The notes under the pieces: model-generated
What the model was told of the DNA's origin: nothing
The model's input: only the letters and a program-made list of their open reading frames with translations
Database searches by the model: none
Position numbers and translations under genes: made by a program
Shown: positions 1-4,313 of the stretch, in pieces
Numbering within the stretch: the stretch's first letter is position 1
Layout: each line of letters opens with the position of its first letter
NCBI GenBank assembly: GCA_018060305.1
Contig: JAGOWF010000205.1
Span: forward strand, 1 to 5,335
Origin: Pyrinomonadaceae bacterium
GTDB lineage: Bacteria; Acidobacteriota; Blastocatellia; Pyrinomonadales; Pyrinomonadaceae
Length of the DNA: 5,335 bases
Reading direction: 5' to 3'

Positions 1-1
1 C

Positions 2-124
2 CTCTCGGGCACGACGCCACGGCCCTTCAACCTTTTTTTGCTAGTCATGGATATGGACAAGGCGATGGGAAAGGACCTGGACGATGGCTTGGGAAGCCTT
101 AAGACCATTATGGAAAAAAGATGA
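2..124 (+). CDS. SRPBCC / polyketide cyclase-like protein, C-terminal end (partial)
   Basis: An open frame enters from the left edge (first full codon at base 2) and ends at TGA 122-124, giving about 40 residues. They read TTPRPFNLFLLVMDMDK, then GKDLDDGLGSLKTIMEKR. The pattern 'P-x-N-L-F-hydrophobic-MDMDK-x-x-G-x-D-x-x-x-GL-x-x-LK' is what I know from the C-terminal helix of SRPBCC (START-like, polyketide cyclase/dehydrase) proteins, where the long amphipathic helix closes the ligand cavity. The family assignment comes from recall of this signature only; ligand and role are unknown. The 5' part lies outside the window. The stop is followed within about 20 bases by the palindromic block at 143-383, a usual place for REP sequences. 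An alternative is that this is an unrelated protein with a similar tail. Confidence 0.7.
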   Translation, partial: LSGTTPRPFNLFLLVMDMDKAMGKDLDDGLGSLKTIMEKR

Positions 125-190
125 CGTGACAGTATGAAGGACGAGGTTGTCTGAAAAGTCGTTCTTTCGCGGCGGAGCCGCAAAAAGATA

Positions 191-213
191 GTAGCCAGAC
201 GTGAAACGTCTGG
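191..213 (+). repeat. REP unit: GTAG tetranucleotide plus hairpin (left copy)
   Basis: GTAG at 191-194 is directly followed by an 8-bp perfect stem, 195-202 with 206-213, and a GAA loop. A GTAG next to the foot of a hairpin is the hallmark of REP sequences recognised by RAYT transposases in gamma-proteobacteria. Here it is inferred by analogy. Confidence 0.7.
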
Positions 214-236
214 AAAGATCGCCTCCAAGGCATCTC

Positions 237-292
237 GCCCTGAAGGGGCAAAAGGTCAATGTTTACGGGTGTCTGCCGCACCTTCAGTGCGG
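237..292. repeat. Inner pair of small inverted hairpins
   Basis: Hairpin gccc-tgaag-gggc (237-249) and hairpin ccgcac-cttca-gtgcgg (276-292) have loops that are reverse complements. They look like diverged inverted copies of one unit at the centre of the larger palindrome. Confidence 0.5.
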
Positions 293-312
293 AAATCATC
301 GTTCGGAACTTT

Positions 313-335
313 CCAGACGTTTCACGTCTGGCTAC
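313..335 (-). repeat. REP unit: hairpin plus CTAC (right copy, inverted)
   Basis: The stem 313-320 with 324-331 (loop TTC) is the exact reverse complement of the hairpin at 195-213. It is followed by CTAC at 332-335, the complement of GTAG. The two units therefore face each other. Confidence 0.7.
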
Positions 336-401
336 TGTCTTTCGCGGCTCCACCGCGTAGAAGCAGACTTTTCAGACATCCTCCTGCATTTTCCGCTGAT
401 G

Positions 402-430
402 TTGATTCAGACGCTGACCAGGTATACAAT
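402..430 (+). promoter_or_regulatory. Putative sigma70-type promoter upstream of the secreted-protein gene
   Basis: TTGATT (402-407), a 17-base spacer, then TACAAT (425-430) gives 4/6 and 5/6 matches to the bacterial consensus at ideal spacing. Transcription would start near 437, leaving a leader of about 130 nt before the start at 567. The promoter lies just outside the palindromic block, so the block would not be transcribed from it. This rests on consensus matching only. Confidence 0.5.
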
Positions 431-448
431 TTACACAAACAGCAACCT

Positions 449-556
449 GTGCCGCGTCCGCCGGTCACCTTGAAAGTGGTGGACGACGGGTTGTGTGACT
501 TCGGTCATACTACAGACGCGAATCTCAAGCGAAGATTGCTTCAGGAAGTAACGTAA
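449..556 (+). other. Possible leader or remnant small ORF (35 codons)
   Basis: A frame that can start at GTG 449 (or GTG 476/479) and stops at TAA 554-556 encodes a polar peptide ending DANLKRRLLQEVT. It ends where the Shine-Dalgarno of the next gene begins, which would suit translational coupling. No ribosome-binding site is seen before any start, and I do not recognise the peptide. It may be the 3' remnant of a gene broken by the upstream repeat block, a leader peptide, or chance. Confidence 0.2.
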
Positions 557-562
557 AGGAGG
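555..562 (+). promoter_or_regulatory. Strong Shine-Dalgarno for the gene at 567
   Basis: AAAGGAGG lies four bases before ATG 567. It is the best ribosome-binding site in the window and fixes this start codon. Confidence 0.85.
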
Positions 563-566
563 CGAT

Positions 567-1043
567 ATGATACGAGCCATTGCCGGATTTTCTCTGTTCC
601 TGATCTGTATTTTGGCAACTGCCGAACAAACCGACGCAAAGCGTCCTGACGCCTCGCCGCCAAGTCCGAAACCGACCCCGGAAACCGTTGTATTCACAGG
701 CTACCGAGGAATCTCGATCGGGATGCCGACAACAGCCGTTAGGGAGAAACTCGACGACCCCAAGGAAAAATCTGACGCGCAAGACCTCTATATCTTCTCA
801 GATGATGAGTCGGCGCAGTTCTTCTACGATGATACCAAGAAGGTCAATGCGATAATGATCACCTTCACGGGTGATCTAAAAAAAGCACTGACCCCCAGCG
901 CGATATTCGGCGAAGATGCAGAAGCGAGCCCCGACGGCAGCACGTTCAAGATGGTCCGTTATCCGAAAGCGGGATTTTGGATCTCTTACAACCGCTCGGC
1001 GGGCGATGACGCCGTTATCAGCATTGCCGTCCAGAAGATCTAG
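567..1043 (+). CDS. Small secreted/periplasmic protein of unknown function
   Basis: 158 residues. The start is fixed by AAAGGAGG at 555-562. The N-terminus is a typical Sec signal peptide: positive MIR, a hydrophobic stretch about residues 4-19, and a likely cut after Ala19 (ATA|E). The Cys at 14 has no Ala/Gly/Ser before it, so a lipoprotein is unlikely. A Pro/Ser-rich linker (about 27-40) leads into an alpha/beta domain with YRGISIGMPTTAVREKL (46-62) and repeated acidic stretches (DDESAQFFYDD, 79-89). The 'IGM-x-x-x-x-V-x-x-x-L-x-x-P' start resembles the repeated fold of SmpA/OmlA (BamE) and BLIP-like proteins, but this is a pattern impression and gives no function. It has its own promoter-like sequence upstream and an 88-bp gap to pntA, so operon membership with pntA is uncertain. 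Confidence 0.8.
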   Translation: MIRAIAGFSLFLICILATAEQTDAKRPDASPPSPKPTPETVVFTGYRGISIGMPTTAVREKLDDPKEKSDAQDLYIFSDDESAQFFYDDTKKVNAIMITFTGDLKKALTPSAIFGEDAEASPDGSTFKMVRYPKAGFWISYNRSAGDDAVISIAVQKI

Positions 1044-1048
1044 ACGGT

Positions 1049-1075
1049 TTGTCAGGTATTGCCGCATCCTATAGA
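1049..1075 (+). promoter_or_regulatory. Putative promoter for pntA
   Basis: TTGTCA (1049-1054) and TATAGA (1070-1075) are separated by 15 bases, shorter than the ideal 17. They start just after the stop codon at 1041-1043 and would give a leader of about 50 nt. Support is consensus similarity and position only. Confidence 0.35.
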
Positions 1076-1131
1076 ATTCATTCCAGTTACTGACTCGAAA
1101 AGTGTCCTGCGAGAGTCCGTTACCTCAAATT

Positions 1132-2877
1132 ATGACCACGATCGGAATACCGAAAGAGATACATCCGGGCGAGAAGCGTGTCGCCGCTACGCCGCAGACA
1201 ATTCTAAAGCTCAAGAAGCTCGGCTTTGACGTCGCCGTCGAAACGCACGCAGGGCATGGCATCAACTGTACCGACAGTGAATACCGCGAGGCCGGCGCCA
1301 CGATCATTGACGACACAAAGGAGCTTTGGGCGACGTCGGACGTCATTATGAAGGTCCGCCCGCCTGAGGAGAACAAGGCGCTTGGCAAGCACGAGGCCGC
1401 CTTGATGAAAGAGGGCGGTTGGCTTGTCGGTTTTATTTGGCCCGCACAGAATAAGGATACTCTCGACCGCATGGGCAAGCGAAAGGCGACTGTCTTTGCC
1501 ATGGACTGCGTCCCGCGCATCACGCGTGCGCAAAAGATGGACACGCTCTCGGCAATGGCGAATATCGCCGGTTACCGAGCGATCATCGAGGCAGCTAATC
1601 ATTTCCCGCGTTTCTTTACGGGACAGATCACCGCCGCGGGCAAGATCGATCCGGCAAAAGTTCTCGTTATCGGAGCAGGTGTCGCTGGTTTGTCGGCGAT
1701 CGGTGCGGCAAAAGGGCTGGGAGCGATCGTGCGGGCGTTTGACCCGCGTTCGGCGACAAAAGATCAGGTTGCGTCGATGGGCGCCGAGTTCCTCGAACTC
1801 GATGTGAAAGAAGAGGGCGAAGGCAAGGGCGGCTACGCCAAGCAGATGTCCGACGACTTTCTCAAAGCCGAGATGGCCCTCTTTGCCGCGCAGGCAATGC
1901 AGGTCGATATCATCATCACGACCGCTCTGATTCCCGGCAAGCCTGCGCCAAAATTGATAACACAAGGCATGGTCGAGTCGATGAAGCCCGGCTCCGTCAT
2001 CGTCGATCTCGCCGCCGAACAAGGCGGCAACTGTGCCCTGACCGACCCCGGAAAGGTCGTCCATCACAAAGGCGTCACGATCGTCGGCTACACTGATCTG
2101 CCTTCTCGTATGGCGTCGATGTCCTCGCAGTTGTACGGCGCCTGCGTCACCGCGTTGCTCGAAGAACTGATCGGAACGCGGACGCCCTCCGACGGAACGC
2201 GGACGCCCTCGTCCGCCCCGGGGCCGCCGACGCCCTCGTCGGCTCTTCAGAAGTCGGACGAGGGCGTCCGTGACCCCAGTGCGGACGAGGGCGTCCGCGT
2301 TCCGTCCTTGCACGTCGATCTCAACGATGAGGTCGTCCGAGGCGCCATAATCCTCGACCAAGGCAAGCTGATGTGGCCGCCGCCCGCCGTCGCCGCGCCG
2401 CCGCCGCCCGAGCCGGGCGTGCCGACCAAAAGCTCCGCCAGCCGGGGCGTCGTTCAAACACCGACGGTTCACGGCCACGACACCGGAACCGGCGTCAGCC
2501 CGTGGCTGCTTGCCGTCGTCGGGCTCATAATGCTCGGGCTCGCATTCATCATCCCGGAAAAACCAAAAACACCCGGCGGCGATTTCCTCGGCCATCTGAC
2601 GGTATTCATCCTCGCCATCTTCATCGGCTTTCAGGTCGTCTGGAACGTCAAACCGGCGCTCCACACGCCGCTAATGAGCGTCACCAACGCCATCAGCGGC
2701 ATCATTCTAGTCGGCGGCATGCTCCAACTCGGTAATCTGTTTGCGGGGAGCGAGCGCGATTTCGGTTCGCTCAATCTAACCGTCATCCTCGGCGCCATCG
2801 CCACCCTCATCGCCGCCATCAACATCGCCGGCGGATTTTTGGTGACGAATCGAATGTTGGGGATGTTTAGGAAGTAA
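1132..2877 (+). CDS. pntA: NAD(P) transhydrogenase subunit alpha, with in-frame repeat insertion
   Basis: 581 residues from ATG 1132; E. coli PntA has 510. A GTG at 1102 would add ten residues, but family members begin at the M-x-x-IGIPKE motif, so 1132 is preferred; the Shine-Dalgarno is weak in either case. The protein carries the NAD(H)-binding domain I of the membrane transhydrogenase, which passes hydride from NADH to NADP+ using the proton gradient. Visible signatures are IGIPKE (4-9), FIWPAQN (101-107), SAMANIAGYRAI (140-151), FFTGQITAAGK (161-171), the Rossmann loop GAGVAG (181-186), and TTALIPGKPAPKLI (263-276). After a Pro/Ala-rich linker (about 415-455) come four predicted membrane helices (about 456-475, 485-506, 511-534, 547-571) with the conserved HTPLMSVTNAISGII, and the end NRMLGMFRK. 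This is the undivided E. coli-like alpha form, not the split PntAA/PntAB form. Residues 348-392 are an insertion translated from palindromic repeats. The partner pntB lies 1.4 kb away. Confidence 0.97.
   Translation: MTTIGIPKEIHPGEKRVAATPQTILKLKKLGFDVAVETHAGHGINCTDSEYREAGATIIDDTKELWATSDVIMKVRPPEENKALGKHEAALMKEGGWLVGFIWPAQNKDTLDRMGKRKATVFAMDCVPRITRAQKMDTLSAMANIAGYRAIIEAANHFPRFFTGQITAAGKIDPAKVLVIGAGVAGLSAIGAAKGLGAIVRAFDPRSATKDQVASMGAEFLELDVKEEGEGKGGYAKQMSDDFLKAEMALFAAQAMQVDIIITTALIPGKPAPKLITQGMVESMKPGSVIVDLAAEQGGNCALTDPGKVVHHKGVTIVGYTDLPSRMASMSSQLYGACVTALLEELIGTRTPSDGTRTPSSAPGPPTPSSALQKSDEGVRDPSADEGVRVPSLHVDLNDEVVRGAIILDQGKLMWPPPAVAAPPPPEPGVPTKSSASRGVVQTPTVHGHDTGTGVSPWLLAVVGLIMLGLAFIIPEKPKTPGGDFLGHLTVFILAIFIGFQVVWNVKPALHTPLMSVTNAISGIILVGGMLQLGNLFAGSERDFGSLNLTVILGAIATLIAAINIAGGFLVTNRMLGMFRK
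2173..2307. repeat. Protein-coding palindromic repeat cluster inside pntA
   Basis: Five copies of a GACGCCCTCGTC-type unit occur in 135 bp: three forward (near 2173-2190, 2194-2216, 2229-2240) and two reversed (2257-2268, 2281-2304). Bases 2191-2216 and 2281-2306 form a perfect 26-bp inverted repeat, and 2229-2240 with 2257-2268 form a nested 12-bp one. Forward units are 21 and 27 nt apart and reverse units 27 nt apart, all multiples of three, so the frame stays open. The peptide (residues 348-392) reads GTRTPSD, GTRTPSS, then DEGVRDPSA, DEGVRVPS. In E. coli PntA about seven residues join the flanking conserved segments, against about 45 here. The repeat family is unrelated in sequence to the two intergenic families in this window. 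Confidence 0.9.
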
Positions 2878-2897
2878 GTGCAGAAGAAAAGCCGAAT

Positions 2898-3563
2898 ATG
2901 CGCGAACAAGCCCCGAAATTGATGCACACTTTAGCGAAGATGTTGGTGCGTCCGATTATCGAGAAGTCGCTGTTCGGCAAGGAACATGTAAAGCCGATCA
3001 ACCTTATTGGCGCTCAAGCCTACGCATTTGAGCGATGCGCAATTCTCGGAATCCTTTGTAGTGAGGCGAAATTTCCATTCTTTGTAATCCTCGGGGGCGC
3101 TGAGGGCATGGAAGAAGGTGGTTTAGCAGCAGTCGGTGGCCTTGCTCGCGATCTCGTGTTGCCGTATGTGGACGACGCTGATGGGTTTAATGAGCTTGTT
3201 AATAATTCGGCGATGGCCAAAACAGGCTTTGAAGGAAATCCGATGGGTTTCTTCGCATCTATGGCAAAGGAAAAGCTGCCAGTCGAATCAGCACACACAA
3301 TGGTTTCTTTGTGGTCTTCACTCGGCGGATATATGGGTTTGGAATTCCCAGATGTAATCACAAAGTGGCTTTACCAAACTTACGACTCTGATGAAGGTCT
3401 TTACTCTAAATGGGACGAGGCCAGATCCTTTGGATTAGACATTGCTGAAAAGAAGCCCTATGAATCATCGGACCAAGTAATCGATGAGGCGGTAACCTTG
3501 TTTAGCGAATACTGTAGAGAATTCTATCCGGAAAAGGTTCATCATTTTTCGATCGTCGATTGA
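2898..3563 (+). CDS. Hypothetical protein, unrecognised
   Basis: 221 residues, ATG 2898, stop TGA 3561-3563, 20 bp after the pntA stop. An A/G-rich stretch (agaagaaaag, 2883-2892) may serve as the ribosome-binding site; Met at 2925 is an alternative start. I recognise no family. There is no signal peptide and no clear membrane helix. Residues about 44-90 are hydrophobic and glycine-rich (ILGILCSEAKFPFFVILGGAEG), and the C-terminal third is acidic and aromatic (WLYQTYDSDEG, SEYCREFYPEKVHHFS), suggesting a soluble, largely helical protein. Codons are visibly more AT-ending than in pntA or pntB (for example AAT, TTT, GAA, TCA), which suggests a different origin. Its position inside what should be the pntAB operon points to insertion, perhaps together with the neighbouring transposase element. 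It is long, continuous and closely follows pntA, so it is likely a real gene, but function is unknown. Confidence 0.75.
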   Translation: MREQAPKLMHTLAKMLVRPIIEKSLFGKEHVKPINLIGAQAYAFERCAILGILCSEAKFPFFVILGGAEGMEEGGLAAVGGLARDLVLPYVDDADGFNELVNNSAMAKTGFEGNPMGFFASMAKEKLPVESAHTMVSLWSSLGGYMGLEFPDVITKWLYQTYDSDEGLYSKWDEARSFGLDIAEKKPYESSDQVIDEAVTLFSEYCREFYPEKVHHFSIVD

Positions 3564-3585
3564 GTTTTAGGCGTGATCCGGCTTG

Positions 3586-3632
3586 CATCGCGTAGCGATG
3601 AGATGAATTTAGCCGTGGGTTTCAACCCACGG
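3586..3632 (+). repeat. REP unit 1, two hairpins (outer left)
   Basis: Hairpin catcgc-GTA-gcgatg (3586-3600), 12 bases ending in GAATTTAG, then hairpin ccgtgggt-TTCA-acccacgg (3613-3632). TTAG (3609-3612) sits directly at the foot of the second stem, as GTAG does in classical REPs. Confidence 0.85.
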
Positions 3633-3652
3633 TAAGATGAAATAACGCATCT

Positions 3653-3667
3653 CGTCGCGTAGCGACG
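3653..3667 (+). repeat. REP hairpin unit 2
   Basis: Perfect stem cgtcgc-GTA-gcgacg, followed by cTTGAATcg, matching the sequence after the hairpin at 3725-3739. It is the same unit without a clear second hairpin. Confidence 0.75.
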
Positions 3668-3681
3668 CTTGAATCGCGGCC

Positions 3682-3712
3682 TTGGCTAAAATCATGTGAC
3701 CGCTACGCGGTC
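3682..3712 (-). repeat. REP unit 3, inverted and degenerate
   Basis: Hairpin gaccgc-TAC-gcggtc (3698-3712) is preceded by GGCTAAAATCAT. This matches the GGCTAAATTC that precedes the hairpin at 4278-4292, so it is a decayed copy in the same orientation as the right outer unit. Confidence 0.65.
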
Positions 3713-3724
3713 AAAAGCGATTTT

Positions 3725-3746
3725 CGTCGCGTAGCGACGATTGAAT
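3725..3746 (+). repeat. REP unit 4, inner left, abutting the transposase start
   Basis: Stem cgtcgc-GTA-gcgacg (3725-3739) followed by ATTGAAT. It ends five bases before ATG 3752 and is mirrored by 4204-4225. Confidence 0.8.
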
Positions 3747-3751
3747 ATGCG

Positions 3752-4204
3752 ATGGCGAACACATATTCCAATTTGTTCTACCACATTGTCTTCTCGACGA
3801 AGGGCCGAAAAGATCAGATTAGCCCTGAGACGGAGGCGAGGATCTGGGCCTATATTGGAGGCATCGCGAGAAAACACGAAGTAGTCGCGATTCAGATCGG
3901 CGGGATTGAGAATCATATTCACATTTTGATAATGGCGAAGCCGAAGATCGCTCCGAGTCAGATCGTGCAGTGGTTAAAAGGCGAATCATCGAAATGGATT
4001 CACGACACATTCCCGGAATTACAGGATTTTGCGTGGCAGGATGGTTTCGGTGTGTTCAGCGTCAGTATGTCGAATGTGCCGGATGTCATCGTATACATCA
4101 AAACGCAACGCGAGCACCACGCGAAGCAAACATTCGAGGATGAATATGTTTCGATGTTGCGGTTGCATGGTATCGATTACGATGAGCGGTACGTGTTCGA
4201 TTGA
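3752..4204 (+). CDS. REP-associated tyrosine transposase, IS200/IS605 Y1 family
   Basis: 150 residues, the usual length of a single-domain Y1 (HUH) transposase, and apparently intact. Signatures are N-terminal YHIVFSTKGRK (10-20), the metal-binding HUH motif H55-I-H57 in ENHIHILI, LKGESSKWI (75-83), WQDGFGVFSVS (95-105), and the catalytic-tyrosine helix with Y115 and Q119 (VIVYIKTQ). Such enzymes cut and rejoin single-stranded DNA at hairpin-marked sites through a covalent 5'-phosphotyrosine. RAYTs are usually single-copy, flanked by the REPs they are thought to spread. The flanks here fit that role, although the protein could equally be called IS200-like TnpA. ATG 3752 is chosen because the conserved N-terminus follows; no Shine-Dalgarno is visible, and a REP hairpin ends 12 bases upstream. 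The stop codon overlaps the right inner repeat by one base. It is co-directional with pntA and pntB. Confidence 0.92.
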   Translation: MANTYSNLFYHIVFSTKGRKDQISPETEARIWAYIGGIARKHEVVAIQIGGIENHIHILIMAKPKIAPSQIVQWLKGESSKWIHDTFPELQDFAWQDGFGVFSVSMSNVPDVIVYIKTQREHHAKQTFEDEYVSMLRLHGIDYDERYVFD

Positions 4205-4225
4205 TTCATTCGTCGCTACGCGACG
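4204..4225 (-). repeat. REP unit 5, inner right, abutting the transposase stop
   Basis: ATTCATT followed by stem cgtcgc-TAC-gcgacg (4211-4225) is the reverse complement of 3725-3746 at 21 of 22 positions. Its first base is the last base of the transposase TGA. Confidence 0.8.
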
Positions 4226-4245
4226 TAAACCGATTTATACGTTTT

Positions 4246-4292
4246 CCGTGGGTTGAAACCCACGGCTAAATTCTTTTGGCCGCTACGCGGCC
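4246..4292 (-). repeat. REP unit 6, two hairpins (outer right, inverted copy of unit 1)
   Basis: Hairpin ccgtgggt-TGAA-acccacgg (4246-4265) is the exact reverse complement of 3613-3632. It is followed by CTAAATTC and hairpin ggccgc-TAC-gcggcc (4278-4292). The 12-nt gap between hairpins is the same as in unit 1. Confidence 0.85.
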
Positions 4293-4313
4293 GGTGGCCG
4301 AAATCATTACTTA

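Larger units (their letters stand above)
143..383. repeat. Nested inverted-repeat block (BIME/MITE-like) of REP-type hairpins
   Basis: This block fills most of the gene-free stretch 125-566. The left arm 148-217 and the right arm 309-378 are each 70 nt and are close reverse complements; similarity continues outward to about 143 and 383. Each arm contains, from outside inwards, a TGTCTGAAAAGTC end, a GC-rich hairpin (gcggc-gga-gccgc on the left) and the hairpin ccagacgt-gaa-acgtctgg. Between the arms are two more small hairpins whose loops are reverse complements of each other (237-249 and 276-292). Two REP units placed head to head is the arrangement called a BIME. No ORF is needed to explain the block, and short frames across it are palindrome artefacts. 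It could also be a non-autonomous MITE. Confidence 0.85.
3586..4292 (+). mobile_element. RAYT/REP element (IS200-like transposase with inverted REP flanks)
   Basis: About 707 bp comprising the Y1 transposase gene and palindromic units on both sides. The outer units (3586-3632 and 4246-4292) are inverted copies, each pairing a GTA/TAC-loop hairpin with a 20-nt hairpin at the same 12-nt spacing. The inner units (3725-3746 and 4204-4225) are inverted with 21 of 22 positions matching, and abut the start and stop of the transposase. Symmetric REP flanks favour a RAYT locus over a plain IS200, whose ends are not inverted copies of each other. No tnpB is present and no target duplication is visible, as expected for Y1 enzymes. 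Exact outer limits are uncertain. Confidence 0.75.

Noticed and set aside
41..353. Minus-strand frames of 72 and 81 codons
   Set aside because: They run through the inverted repeats and antisense to the SRPBCC tail, with no start signals and no recognisable product.
201..556. Plus-strand frames of 90-95 codons across the repeat block
   Set aside because: Most of their length is translated palindromic repeat; both arms give the same TSGY/VWLLS-type peptides in different frames, showing a repeat artefact. Only the tail 449-556 is kept, as a weak candidate.
2173..2307. Assembly chimera or frameshifted pseudogene in pntA
   Set aside because: The frame is continuous through the repeats and the conserved protein resumes correctly on both sides, ending at a normal C-terminus. 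An assembly error cannot be fully excluded without reads, but no sequence sign of one is seen.
1204..2664. 486-codon open frame on the minus strand
   Set aside because: It lies fully antisense to pntA, whose conserved motifs leave no doubt; long antisense frames are common opposite GC-rich genes, and its Arg/Asp-rich product shows no family pattern.
3586..3632. Intrinsic transcription terminator after the 221-residue ORF
   Set aside because: The hairpins are stable but no run of T follows either stem, so a rho-independent terminator is not supported.
3586..3739. CRISPR array
   Set aside because: Repeats are short self-complementary hairpins in mixed orientation with unequal spacing; there are no regular unique spacers and no cas gene in view.
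3752..4204. tnpA of an IS605/IS607-type element with TnpB/OMEGA RNA
   Set aside because: No tnpB coding sequence or remnant occurs in the window; the gene stands alone between REP units.
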